From: Chitinophagaceae bacterium
GTDB lineage: Bacteria; Bacteroidota; Bacteroidia; Chitinophagales; Chitinophagaceae
Length of the DNA stretch: 31,363 nucleotides
Assembly (NCBI GenBank): GCA_003456175.1
Contig: DMPB01000001.1
Location: 989-32,351 of the forward strand
Direction of reading: 5' to 3'
Below, in pieces: positions 1 through 8,182 of this stretch. The translations under genes and the position numbers were made by a program. Under the pieces are notes generated by a model. The model worked only from the letters and a program-made list of their open reading frames with translations. It did no database searches and had not been told where the DNA came from. Within the stretch, counting starts at the first letter, position 1; every line of letters starts with the position of its first letter.

Positions 1-250
1 CATGGTAGTGGGCAGTATCCCCAAAGAAAAATATGGCGTGTATATGGGTATCATTAATATGATGATTGTAGTACCGATGATATTGCAAAACATCAGTTTT
101 GGCTATATCTTAAAACATTGGTTACATAACGATGCGGGTAATGCCGTTACAGTAGCGGGTGTGTTGCTGCTTTTAGCTGCACTTGCAACTAGCCTTATAA
201 AATCAAAACCTAAAACTACACCTGTAATATTATCAGGAGGCGGACACTAA
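1..250 (+). CDS. MFS sugar transporter, C-terminal fragment (5' end outside window)
   Basis: The reading frame is open from the left edge and stops at 248-250, so only about the last 82 residues are present. The visible part has two hydrophobic segments, roughly residues 15-40 and 48-66, separated by a short polar loop, and ends in a lysine-rich tail. The stretch IPKEKYGVYMGI followed by a hydrophobic helix resembles the last helices of the SLC45-like maltose/sucrose MFS transporters of Bacteroidota. The next gene, an alpha-glucosidase, begins 18 bp downstream on the same strand, so this is probably the first visible gene of the sucrose operon and would move the sugar across the inner membrane. 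Family assignment rests on a short fragment, so the substrate is inferred mainly from the neighbours. Confidence 0.7.
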   Translation, partial: MVVGSIPKEKYGVYMGIINMMIVVPMILQNISFGYILKHWLHNDAGNAVTVAGVLLLLAALATSLIKSKPKTTPVILSGGGH

Positions 251-268
251 CCAATTAATACGTATCAG

Positions 269-2008
269 ATGCGGAAAAATTTGCTTTGGAGTTGTATGAT
301 TGTAGCTGCTTTGCAATGGTGCGGATGCCAAAACACGCCTACCACAAAGGCAACAACCATCACAAATAAAGATTCGAATTGGTGGAAATCGGCAGTAATT
401 TATCAGCTATATCCGCGAAGCTTTAAAGATAGTGATGGCGATGGCATTGGTGATTTAAAAGGTATTCTATCGGAGCTTGATTATTTACAAAGCTTGGGTA
501 TTGATGCCATTTGGTTGAACCCTATTTATAGTTCGCCCAACGATGATAATGGCTACGATGTTAGCGATTATCGTGCTATTATGAAAGATTTTGGTACGAT
601 GGAAGATTTTGATGCATTGCTTGCAGCTATGCACCAACGAGGCCTGAAGTTAATTATGGATATTGTTGTGAACCATAGCAGCGATGAACATGATTGGTTT
701 CGCCAAAGCCGAAGCAGCCGTAACAACCCTTACCGTAACTATTATCATTGGTGGCCTGCCGAGAAGGGTAAGCCACCGTATCGCTATAGTTTGTTTGATA
801 TTAACCATGATGCTTGGAAATACGATTCGCTAACCAACGCTTATTACCTACACTATTTTGGTGTTAAACAACCCGATTTAAATTGGGAAAATCCGAAGCT
901 ACGCCAAGAGATTTATGATATGATGGAATTCTGGGCTCAAAAAGGAGTAGATGGTTTTAGGCTCGATGCATTTCAATTTGCTGCTAAAGACACTAGCTGG
1001 CCTCATTTACCGCAAGGTTATGAACAACAATTTGCAAAGCATGTGGCTATGAAACCGGCTATTCATAACTACTTGCGTGAAATGAATGAGCAAGTGCTTA
1101 GTAAGTACGGTGTTATGAGTGTAGCCGAAGGTGCAGGCAATAGTTTTGAAGATGCGCATCAACTCGTTGATGCAGCTCGTAAAGAATTGAATATGGCTTA
1201 TGCTTTTGAAGCAGTAGATCTTGCTAAAAGTAGTGGTTACAATTTGCTACAGTTTAAACGTGTTTTTTCTACTTGGGATAGTGCTTTTGCAAAAGAAGGT
1301 TGGCTTTCTATCTTCTTAGCCAATCACGATAATGCTCGCATGGTAACTCGTTTTGCCAGCGATGCACCCGAACACAACCCTTATGCAGCAACTATGTTAC
1401 ATACTTTTTTGCTGAGTATGCGAGGCACACCATATTGTTACTATGGCGATGAGTTAGGCATGACGAACCCTGGCTTTAACAGCATTACCGACTATAGAGA
1501 TAAGCCAGCATTGAACGATTATCAATACCAATTAAAGCAAGGCAAAAAAGCAGCTACAATACTTACCGAAATGCGTTTTAGTTGTCGTGATAATGGCCGT
1601 ACACCCATGCAATGGAATACATCGGCCAATGCCGGATTTACAACAGGCACGCCTTGGATAGCTGTAAATAAAAACTACACCACGCTTAATGTAGCAGCGC
1701 AGCAAAAAGACAGCACAAGCTGCTTAACTTATTTCAAAAAAATGGTAGCCTTACGTAAAAGAGAGCCCGCTTTGGTACATGGTAGCTACACCCTGGTAGA
1801 TGCCAATAACCAACAAGTATACGCTTACACTAGAAGCTGGAAAGACAAAAAAGTATTGGTGTTGCTCAACTTTTCGGGAAAGCAAGCTACCGTTCAAACA
1901 GGTTATCAACTTTCGACAGCTACACCACTTTTGTATAACTATGCAACGCCGCCCAGTGCAACGCTACGGCCATACGAAGCTGTTGTATATGCTTTACAAA
2001 CACCTTAG
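269..2008 (+). CDS. Lipoprotein GH13 alpha-glucosidase / alpha-amylase family
   Basis: This 579-residue protein carries the four GH13 conserved regions: DIVVNH at 131-136, GFRLD at 229-233 with the nucleophile D233, the acid/base E287 in VAEGAG, and NHD at 352-354 with the transition-state Asp 354. The N-terminal VIYQLYPRSFKDSDGDGIGD block is typical of oligo-1,6-glucosidase-like alpha-glucosidases, which hydrolyse maltose, isomaltose or short alpha-glucans. The N-terminus is a hydrophobic signal followed by WCGCQN, so C20 is a probable lipidation site; the lipobox is imperfect (W at -3, C at -2). The protein is then likely membrane-anchored in the periplasm or on the cell surface. It lies between a sugar transporter and a fructokinase and presumably feeds glucose to the cell. 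Exact specificity (maltose, sucrose or trehalose) cannot be read from sequence. Confidence 0.88.
   Translation: MRKNLLWSCMIVAALQWCGCQNTPTTKATTITNKDSNWWKSAVIYQLYPRSFKDSDGDGIGDLKGILSELDYLQSLGIDAIWLNPIYSSPNDDNGYDVSDYRAIMKDFGTMEDFDALLAAMHQRGLKLIMDIVVNHSSDEHDWFRQSRSSRNNPYRNYYHWWPAEKGKPPYRYSLFDINHDAWKYDSLTNAYYLHYFGVKQPDLNWENPKLRQEIYDMMEFWAQKGVDGFRLDAFQFAAKDTSWPHLPQGYEQQFAKHVAMKPAIHNYLREMNEQVLSKYGVMSVAEGAGNSFEDAHQLVDAARKELNMAYAFEAVDLAKSSGYNLLQFKRVFSTWDSAFAKEGWLSIFLANHDNARMVTRFASDAPEHNPYAATMLHTFLLSMRGTPYCYYGDELGMTNPGFNSITDYRDKPALNDYQYQLKQGKKAATILTEMRFSCRDNGRTPMQWNTSANAGFTTGTPWIAVNKNYTTLNVAAQQKDSTSCLTYFKKMVALRKREPALVHGSYTLVDANNQQVYAYTRSWKDKKVLVLLNFSGKQATVQTGYQLSTATPLLYNYATPPSATLRPYEAVVYALQTP
1004..1017 (-). 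repeat. Motif copy inside alpha-glucosidase (one mismatch)
   Basis: Reads catttaccgcaagg on the plus strand and encodes HLPQG (H246 onward) in the alpha-glucosidase. The C at the variable position avoids an in-frame TAA. Confidence 0.85.
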
Positions 2009-2081
2009 TAAAAAACCATTTTCACTTACGTAAATGAAGACGGCATTATACCTCTAGCTTACATCACCCTAATACAAGCAT

Positions 2082-3035
2082 ATGTCTAAAATATTGTGTA
2101 TTGGCGAAGCACTCATCGACTTAATTTGTACCGATAAAGGTACTACGCTACAGCATGGCAACCATTTCTTAAAAAAAGCGGGAGGTGCACCTACCAATGT
2201 AGCTGCTGCAATTGCAGCACTCGGTGGCAATGTAAGCCTTGCGGCAAAAGTAGGTAACGACCCATTCGGGTTACATTTGAAAGAGGTATTACAAAGCTTT
2301 GGGGTTAACTGTAGCCATGTGCTTACTAGTAATGATGCCTTTACCACTTTTGCATTTGTATCATTAATGGAAAATGGTGAACGTGATTTTTATTTTAACC
2401 GCGGTGCCGATGCACAATTAAGTGTAAGCGATATTCAACAATTGCATTTTAACGATTATAGTATTGTGCACTTTGGTTCTGCTACAGGCTTCTTGCCTGG
2501 GCCATTACAAACGGCTTATACCTATGCACTCGATGCAGCAATAGCGGCTGGTTGTTTTATAAGCTTCGACCCAAACTACCGTTCTTTATTATTTGGTAAG
2601 CAACAAGAGGTATTCATTGAAAAATCGTGGCATTATTTACGTAAGTGTAACTTCTTTAAAGTAAGCGACGAAGAAGCCATGTTACTTACTAATACTCAAA
2701 ACGTTGATGCCGCCGCTACACTACTACTAGAGCAAACACAAGCAGTTTTTGCCGTTACATTAGGTAAAGATGGTACCCTGCTTGGTATGCATGGAACCAC
2801 ACATACCATACCGAGTATTAAGATACAACCTGTTGACACTACAGGAGCAGGCGATGCTTTTGGCGGTGCTGTGCTGTATCAACTTAGCCAATTACATGGT
2901 AGCCAAATACAAGATTTGAGTATCACGCAATGGCAACATATTGTTTCCAACGCCAATAAAGCAGGTGCTCGTACCTGCGAATATTTGGGCGCTATGGAAG
3001 CTTTCAAACACCTTCATAATTCTATTCTACAGTAA
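2082..3035 (+). CDS. Fructokinase (PfkB/ribokinase family)
   Basis: The 317-residue product is a PfkB-family sugar kinase. The N-terminal ILCIGEALIDLI, the substrate-binding GGAPTNVA at 34-41, FDPNYR at 172-177 and the C-terminal anion-hole motif DTTGAGDAF at 252-260 with catalytic base D258 are all present. This arrangement matches bacterial fructokinases, which phosphorylate fructose to fructose 6-phosphate in the cytoplasm. The context supports fructose strongly: the next gene, three bases after this stop codon, is an amylosucrase, which releases fructose from sucrose. A ribose or 2-keto-3-deoxygluconate kinase is possible from family alone but fits the neighbours less well. The upstream 73-bp gap has no clear promoter, so the gene is probably read from the transporter side. 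Confidence 0.9.
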   Translation: MSKILCIGEALIDLICTDKGTTLQHGNHFLKKAGGAPTNVAAAIAALGGNVSLAAKVGNDPFGLHLKEVLQSFGVNCSHVLTSNDAFTTFAFVSLMENGERDFYFNRGADAQLSVSDIQQLHFNDYSIVHFGSATGFLPGPLQTAYTYALDAAIAAGCFISFDPNYRSLLFGKQQEVFIEKSWHYLRKCNFFKVSDEEAMLLTNTQNVDAAATLLLEQTQAVFAVTLGKDGTLLGMHGTTHTIPSIKIQPVDTTGAGDAFGGAVLYQLSQLHGSQIQDLSITQWQHIVSNANKAGARTCEYLGAMEAFKHLHNSILQ

Positions 3036-3038
3036 TAC

Positions 3039-4988
3039 ATGTACACAGCAGCAACACACCAACAATTTGTTACACTTCTTCGTAATTCAGGTATTGATAT
3101 TAACGGAGCCGATCATAGTTTTTTTGTGCGATGTATGGCCAATGCAGGTGTAGTATATGAATTGTTTTATAGCATTTATCAACGCCATAATGCAGCACAA
3201 CATGCTTTTGAAGCCCTACTCAAAACCATTATTGCGGCTTATCAAAACCGGCCATCAACATTATTAGAACGTGATGCTCAAAAACAGGCCGACTGGTTTT
3301 TAAGTGAGCAAATAGTTGGTATGAGTTTGTATGTAGATCGGTTTTGTGGCGATTTAAAAGCACTTCCATCGAAGCTTAGTTATTTTGAGGAGCTGGGCGT
3401 TAATTTTTTACATCTAATGCCCTTGTTTGAAAGTCCGGAAAAAGAAAGCGATGGTGGCTATGCAGTGAGTAATTTCAGAAAGGTAGATGAACGCTTTGGC
3501 ACTTTAGAAGAACTTATGGCTGTACAACAACAAATGCAAGCTAAAGGTATGTACCTGATGCTCGATATTGTACTGAACCATACCAGCCACTTGCACGAAT
3601 GGGCTTTGAAAGCAAAAGCTGGCGACCCATTTTATAAAGACTTCTTTTACACATTTGCAGACCGAACCCTACCCGACCAGTTCGATGCTACCATGCCTGA
3701 AATATTTCCAGAAAGTGCTCCGGGTAATTTCACTTACAATAAAGAACTGAAAGCTTGGGTAATGACGGTGTTTCACCAATATCAGTGGGATTTAAACTAT
3801 AGTAACCCGAATGTATTGGTGGCCATGCTTGATACCATTTTTTTCTATGCCAATATTGGCGTTGATATTTTAAGAATTGATGCGCCAGCGTTTATTTGGA
3901 AGCAACTTGGTACCACCTGCCAAAATCTTCCGCAGGCACACACCTTGTTACGCCTTATTAAACATTGTGTTCAAATGGCTAGCCCGGGCATGGCATTACT
4001 TGGCGAAGCTATTGTTGCGCCCGAGGCTATCATGCAATATTTTGGCGAAGGAACATTTACCGCAAGGGAATGCGATGTTGCCTACAATGCTACACACATG
4101 GCTTTACAGTGGGATGCACTCGCCACCGGCGATACCCGTGTAATGTTACAAGCGCAGCCCATTTTATTGCAAAAGCCCAAAGGCACTACATGGCTAACTT
4201 ATACACGTTGCCACGATGATATTGGCCTTGGTTACGACGATGCTATGATTGCTGCCGTAGGATTTAACCCTTACGAACATCGCAAATTTTTAAAAAATTG
4301 GTACAGTGGTATGTACCCAGGCACCTACGCCAAAGGCGCTTTGTTTTCGGTGAATCCTAAAACACAAGATGCCCGCATTAGTGGTACACTGGCAAGCCTT
4401 TGCGGTCTTGAAAGTGCAATACTGAATCAACAAGAAGCTGCGATACAACTTGCCATACAACGCATGCTTGTAATGCAAGCACACAGCATGTTTTTAGGTG
4501 GCATTCCGATGTTGTTTTATGGCGACGAAGTAGGCTATACCAACGATTATAGCTACTTACACGATGCTGGTAAAAGCTATGATAACCGATGGATGCATCG
4601 CCCTATTATAGATTGGAAGAAAAATGATCGCCGCAACGAGCAAGGCACCATTGAACAGCAGCTTTTTACAGCCATGCAGAGACTTATTACACTGCGTAAG
4701 CAATACAAAGCATTTGCCGATTACAGTAACCTTATTTGGCTCACACCACACAACAAACATATTGCAGGGTTTGTACGCCAGCACCAATCGCAAACCTTGT
4801 TTTGCTTCTTCAACTTCAGTAGTTATACCACAGAACTTACATGGTATGTGTTTAAAGAGCTACCACATACATCATTTACGCAAGTGAAAGATATTGCCAA
4901 CGGAACATTCCATAACATTGGGCCAGACCATGAACACTTAGTTTTTCCGCCATATAGTTGGATGATTTTTGAAGGCATTTCCGATTAA
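3039..4988 (+). CDS. Amylosucrase (GH13 subfamily 4)
   Basis: The protein is 649 residues, close to the usual amylosucrase length, and follows the Neisseria enzyme through its whole architecture: a helical N-terminal region (about 1-90), a GH13 barrel, and a C-terminal beta domain. Diagnostic stretches include DILRIDAPAFIWKQLGTTCQ, LPQAH just after it, YTRCHDDIG, and KSYDNRWMHRP. The catalytic residues are D281 (nucleophile), E323 (acid/base in LLGEAIV) and D393 (in CHDD). Amylosucrase uses sucrose directly to elongate an alpha-1,4-glucan and releases fructose, without nucleotide sugars. There is no signal peptide, so it should be cytoplasmic, unlike the lipoprotein alpha-glucosidase upstream. 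It is the last gene of the operon; a hairpin terminator begins immediately after the stop codon. Sucrose hydrolase is the main alternative. Confidence 0.88.
   Translation: MYTAATHQQFVTLLRNSGIDINGADHSFFVRCMANAGVVYELFYSIYQRHNAAQHAFEALLKTIIAAYQNRPSTLLERDAQKQADWFLSEQIVGMSLYVDRFCGDLKALPSKLSYFEELGVNFLHLMPLFESPEKESDGGYAVSNFRKVDERFGTLEELMAVQQQMQAKGMYLMLDIVLNHTSHLHEWALKAKAGDPFYKDFFYTFADRTLPDQFDATMPEIFPESAPGNFTYNKELKAWVMTVFHQYQWDLNYSNPNVLVAMLDTIFFYANIGVDILRIDAPAFIWKQLGTTCQNLPQAHTLLRLIKHCVQMASPGMALLGEAIVAPEAIMQYFGEGTFTARECDVAYNATHMALQWDALATGDTRVMLQAQPILLQKPKGTTWLTYTRCHDDIGLGYDDAMIAAVGFNPYEHRKFLKNWYSGMYPGTYAKGALFSVNPKTQDARISGTLASLCGLESAILNQQEAAIQLAIQRMLVMQAHSMFLGGIPMLFYGDEVGYTNDYSYLHDAGKSYDNRWMHRPIIDWKKNDRRNEQGTIEQQLFTAMQRLITLRKQYKAFADYSNLIWLTPHNKHIAGFVRQHQSQTLFCFFNFSSYTTELTWYVFKELPHTSFTQVKDIANGTFHNIGPDHEHLVFPPYSWMIFEGISD
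4054..4067 (-). repeat. Motif copy inside amylosucrase (one mismatch)
   Basis: Reads catttaccgcaagg, here translated in a different frame as part of TFTAR. Confidence 0.8.
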
Positions 4989-5018
4989 CAAAAAGGTGCG
5001 TTAATAACGCACCTTTTT
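4989..5018. terminator. Bidirectional intrinsic terminator after amylosucrase
   Basis: The stem ggtgcgt/acgcacc (4995-5013) has a five-base loop, is flanked by an A-run on the left and a T-run on the right, and so can work on both strands. It sits between the convergent amylosucrase and UspA genes. Confidence 0.88.
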
Positions 5019-5038
5019 AGTAGTTGATAGTAAGTGAA

Positions 5039-5052
5039 CCTTACGGTAAATG
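5039..5052 (+). repeat. 14-bp motif CCTTACGGTAAATG, exact copy
   Basis: Exact copy in the convergent gap, 20 bp past the terminator and 5 bp before the UspA stop codon. Confidence 0.9.
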
Positions 5053-5057
5053 TTGTT

Positions 5058-5891
5058 TTAATCGTGCACCATTAACACCGGAACTTTGCTATGAAAAGCC
5101 AGTTCTTTAGAGTGTTTTTTGGCAAATAAGCCCTCAAACCAGCCGAGCTTCTTAGGAATGGTAATAACCACTTCTGTTTTATTACTTTCTACAAAAGCAT
5201 TAATACCTTCTACAAAATTTTCGTGCTTACGATTCACATAATTAACATTCGGAATTTCCAAAATATAATCTAACACCAAACGTTGATGCTCTTGCTCAAC
5301 AGTAAGATGTTCGTTTTCTGCATCTACATGCAATACCGATAGTTGTGCACTCGTAGCTTTTAAGAAGCGAGTAATGGGTTGTACCGGTGTTGTTTTAGCT
5401 ACCTGCTTGTAATCGCAAGCAAACACTGCATCATCAATAGTAACATAACGCACATTCTGCGGAATAATAAGCACAGGAGTAGTTATGTTTTTAGCAACAT
5501 TCACTGCATTGCTACCGAATAATGTTTCTTCTACTTCCGAAACAGCAGTAATACCCATAATCACCAAATCAACTTGTTCACGTTGGCATACATCATTAAT
5601 ACCTTCGGTAAGTAAGTTGTACTCATTAATCGTAGCTACCTCAAAACCAACGAAACTATCCCGATGTGTTGTTACCAGTTGTTCTAAAGCGGTATCGCCA
5701 GCCTTTTTAATTTCATCTAAACCAAGCAGTTCAATAGACGGCATCATGGGGTCGCCAGGGCTTGCTGGTGCCTGATAAGCATGATAAATAATCAACTTGC
5801 GGGCAGCAACTTGACGGGCAAATGCTACTGCATATTTTAAAGCATTTTCACCCGTAACACTGAAATCTGTTGGTACTAAAAGTGTTTTCAT
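5058..5891 (-). CDS. Universal stress protein, tandem UspA domains
   Basis: The 277-residue protein has two Usp domains. The first begins MKTLLVPTDFSVTGENALKYA and runs to about residue 145; the second covers about 150-277 and is more divergent. Domain 1 keeps a version of the ATP-binding loop, with G113 and G126-S127-N128 in the spacing of G-x2-G-x9-G[ST], but the second glycine is A116. Domain 2 lacks the loop. Tandem UspA proteins of this size are common in Bacteroidota and are linked to stress survival, mostly without a defined target. It is monocistronic: convergent with amylosucrase, divergent from radA. I see no convincing TAnnTTTG box upstream. Whether it binds ATP is uncertain because of the altered loop. 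Confidence 0.9.
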   Translation of the reverse strand: MKTLLVPTDFSVTGENALKYAVAFARQVAARKLIIYHAYQAPASPGDPMMPSIELLGLDEIKKAGDTALEQLVTTHRDSFVGFEVATINEYNLLTEGINDVCQREQVDLVIMGITAVSEVEETLFGSNAVNVAKNITTPVLIIPQNVRYVTIDDAVFACDYKQVAKTTPVQPITRFLKATSAQLSVLHVDAENEHLTVEQEHQRLVLDYILEIPNVNYVNRKHENFVEGINAFVESNKTEVVITIPKKLGWFEGLFAKKHSKELAFHSKVPVLMVHD

Positions 5892-5987
5892 TGTTGTAGT
5901 TTAAGAGAGTTTGAATATACAAAAAATTGCTGCTGCATCACTAACCTTAATCAGCAACCTTTCTTACAGGTGTCAGTAAGCAGGTAA

Positions 5988-6001
5988 CCTTACGGTAAAT
6001 G
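5988..6001 (+). repeat. 14-bp motif, exact copy upstream of radA
   Basis: Exact copy in the 148-bp divergent gap between UspA and radA, 38 bp before the radA start codon. Apart from this motif I see nothing else of note in the gap. Confidence 0.9.
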
Positions 6002-6039
6002 TATGACGCACACACTACCACTACTATTATCTTTACCGC

Positions 6040-7416
6040 ATGAGTAAGGTAAAGACAGCCTTTTTTTGTAGCAGTTGTGGTTATGAAAGTACCAAGTGGA
6101 CGGGCAAATGCCCCGCTTGTGGTACATGGAACAGCTTTATAGAAGAAGTAATTGATAAAGGCAATAAAACCACCACCGATTGGAAACAGTATAACAATTC
6201 AACCAGCGGCAAGCAACAAAAAACTGTTGCACTCAGCGATGTTACAACGCAAACACAGCCACGTATCACCACTACCGACCCAGAGTTAAATCGAGTGTTA
6301 GGCGGCGGCATTGTTCCCGGCAGTTTAGTATTGGTAGCCGGAGAGCCAGGTATAGGTAAGAGCACTTTATTCTTACAAGATGCACTACAGCTTAGCAACA
6401 TCACTACGTTATACATTAGCGGAGAAGAAAGCGAGCAACAAATAAAAATGCGAGCCAATCGCTTAAATATTAATAACAACAACTTCTACCTACTTACCGA
6501 AACAGAAACGGGCAGTATTTTCAAAGAAATAAAACAGCTACAGCCACAACTTGTAATTGTAGATAGCATACAAACCATTCAAAGCAATATCATAGATAGC
6601 GGTGCAGGTAGCGTATCACAAATCAGAGAGTGTACCGCACAGTTACAACGCTTCGCTAAAGAAACCAACACACCTGTTTTTTTGATAGGCCACATTACTA
6701 AAGATGGAACCATTGCAGGCCCTAAAATGCTAGAGCATATGGTAGATGTAGTGCTTCAATTTGAAGGCGACAGACACTATGCTTACCGTATTCTTAGAAC
6801 ACTTAAAAACCGCTTCGGTAGCACTAGCGAATTGGGCATTTACGAAATGATGGGGAATGGTATGCGTGCCGTTACTAACCCTTCTGAAATACTCATTTCA
6901 CAACGAGAAGATGCTTTAAGCGGTAGCGCTATTGCAGCTACCATTGAAGGGATGCGGCCCATGCTGATAGAGGTACAGGCCCTTGTTACGCAAAGTGTGT
7001 ATGGCACACCCCAACGTACTGTAACAGGTTTTGATTTGCGTCGCTTGCAGTTGCTGCTTGCCGTTTTAGAAAAACGTGGCGGCTTTCAGTTTGGGGTGAA
7101 AGATGTATTTGTAAATATTGCTGGCGGCATTAAAGTAGAAGACCCTAGTATTGATTTGGCTGTTATAGCTGCATTGCTTAGCAGTTATGAAGATGTGCCT
7201 TTAACTCATACCATGAGTTTTGCCGGAGAAGTTGGATTGAATGGCGAAATAAGGGCCGTTAATCGTATTGAACAGCGTATTGCCGAAGCCGAAAAATTGG
7301 GTTTCGAAAAGGTATTTGTAAGCAAATACAACAAAAAAGGAATGCTTACCAACGCAGGAGGCATTGAGGTTGTTCCTCTAAGTACAGTTGAAGAATTATA
7401 TAGGGCACTTTTCTAA
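6040..7416 (+). CDS. radA: DNA repair protein RadA (Sms)
   Basis: The 458-residue protein has the full RadA plan. A C4 zinc finger (C10, C13, C24, C27) is followed by a RecA-like ATPase with Walker A GEPGIGKST at 101-109 and Walker B LVIVDS at 171-176. The RadA-specific KNRFG is at 256-260, and a C-terminal Lon-like domain contains GVKDVFVNIAGGIKVEDPS. RadA is a RecA-associated branch-migration helicase acting in recombinational repair and, in naturally transformable species such as Streptococcus pneumoniae, in integrating incoming single-stranded DNA. A comF-type gene follows 31 bp downstream on the same strand. The ATG is preceded by TATCTTTA, one base off the Bacteroidota -7 box, which would give an almost leaderless transcript, but there is no matching -33 element. 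Confidence 0.96.
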   Translation: MSKVKTAFFCSSCGYESTKWTGKCPACGTWNSFIEEVIDKGNKTTTDWKQYNNSTSGKQQKTVALSDVTTQTQPRITTTDPELNRVLGGGIVPGSLVLVAGEPGIGKSTLFLQDALQLSNITTLYISGEESEQQIKMRANRLNINNNNFYLLTETETGSIFKEIKQLQPQLVIVDSIQTIQSNIIDSGAGSVSQIRECTAQLQRFAKETNTPVFLIGHITKDGTIAGPKMLEHMVDVVLQFEGDRHYAYRILRTLKNRFGSTSELGIYEMMGNGMRAVTNPSEILISQREDALSGSAIAATIEGMRPMLIEVQALVTQSVYGTPQRTVTGFDLRRLQLLLAVLEKRGGFQFGVKDVFVNIAGGIKVEDPSIDLAVIAALLSSYEDVPLTHTMSFAGEVGLNGEIRAVNRIEQRIAEAEKLGFEKVFVSKYNKKGMLTNAGGIEVVPLSTVEELYRALF

Positions 7417-7447
7417 TGTTATATTTATACAATGCGTATATTGGGGC

Positions 7448-8155
7448 ATGTTCTCAATTTTGCAGAAATATACTGACCCGTTAGTCCATTTATTTTTTCC
7501 GCATTATTGCGTGGGTTGCAGCACCGATGTAATTGCCAAAACACAATGGCTATGCAGCCGTTGTGTACAATCGCTGCCTGCTACCAACTTTTTGCATACC
7601 GCTCAAAATCCGGTTGAAATACCTTTGGCTGCACGCATGCCTATTGAAGCTGCTGCTGCTGCTTATTATTTTACCCGTAAGGGCATTCTTCATAATGCTA
7701 TCATGCAATTGAAGTATCACAATTATCCTGAAGTGGGTGTGTATTTGGGCAAATTATTAGGTGAGCAACTACTACAATCAGAACGGTTTCAACAGGTAGA
7801 TGCATTGGTACCACTGCCGTTGAATGCTAAAAAACAAGCTTTGAGAGGTTACAATCAGGCGGCCAAAATCGTAGAGGGTATTACGGCTGTTTGGCCAAAG
7901 CCTATTCTTACAGAAGCGGTGGCACGTAGGCAGTTCACCAAAACACAAACCAAAGAAAGCAGAGTAAATAGGTGGGAAAATATGCAAGCTGTTTTTGAAA
8001 TTGTTGATGAAGCCGCCCTTACGGGCAAACATATTTTGCTGGTAGATGATGTTATTACTACGGGTGCCACCATCGAAAGTTGCGGTCATACTATTTTAGC
8101 TGTACCCAATACCAAACTAAGTGTTGCTGCCGTTGGATACACAAGCAGTCATTAA
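7448..8155 (+). CDS. ComF family protein (phosphoribosyltransferase-like)
   Basis: I place the start at 7448, giving 235 residues. An upstream in-frame ATG at 7388 would overlap radA by 29 bp and adds a stretch not expected in the family. The N-terminus holds two CxxC pairs (C21/C24 and C36/C39), a probable zinc ribbon. RGYNQ at 133-137 and the PRPP-binding loop LLVDDVITTGATI at 197-209 define the phosphoribosyltransferase domain. In Gram-positive and Gram-negative transformable bacteria, ComF proteins are needed for handling incoming single-stranded DNA; homologues also occur widely in species not known to be competent, so the name is not proof of competence. It follows radA directly and probably shares its transcript. 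Confidence 0.88.
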   Translation: MFSILQKYTDPLVHLFFPHYCVGCSTDVIAKTQWLCSRCVQSLPATNFLHTAQNPVEIPLAARMPIEAAAAAYYFTRKGILHNAIMQLKYHNYPEVGVYLGKLLGEQLLQSERFQQVDALVPLPLNAKKQALRGYNQAAKIVEGITAVWPKPILTEAVARRQFTKTQTKESRVNRWENMQAVFEIVDEAALTGKHILLVDDVITTGATIESCGHTILAVPNTKLSVAAVGYTSSH

Positions 8156-8182
8156 ACAAAAGCGATTGCTTATTTTTAGCAC

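Noticed and set aside
5892..6039. A small gene or structured RNA in the UspA-radA gap
   Set aside because: Only the motif copy is recognisable; there is no open frame with a start or any stable fold apparent by eye.
6081..6482. A 133-codon open frame on the minus strand inside radA
   Set aside because: It mirrors radA codon periodicity, has no recognisable domain and lies wholly within a secure gene.
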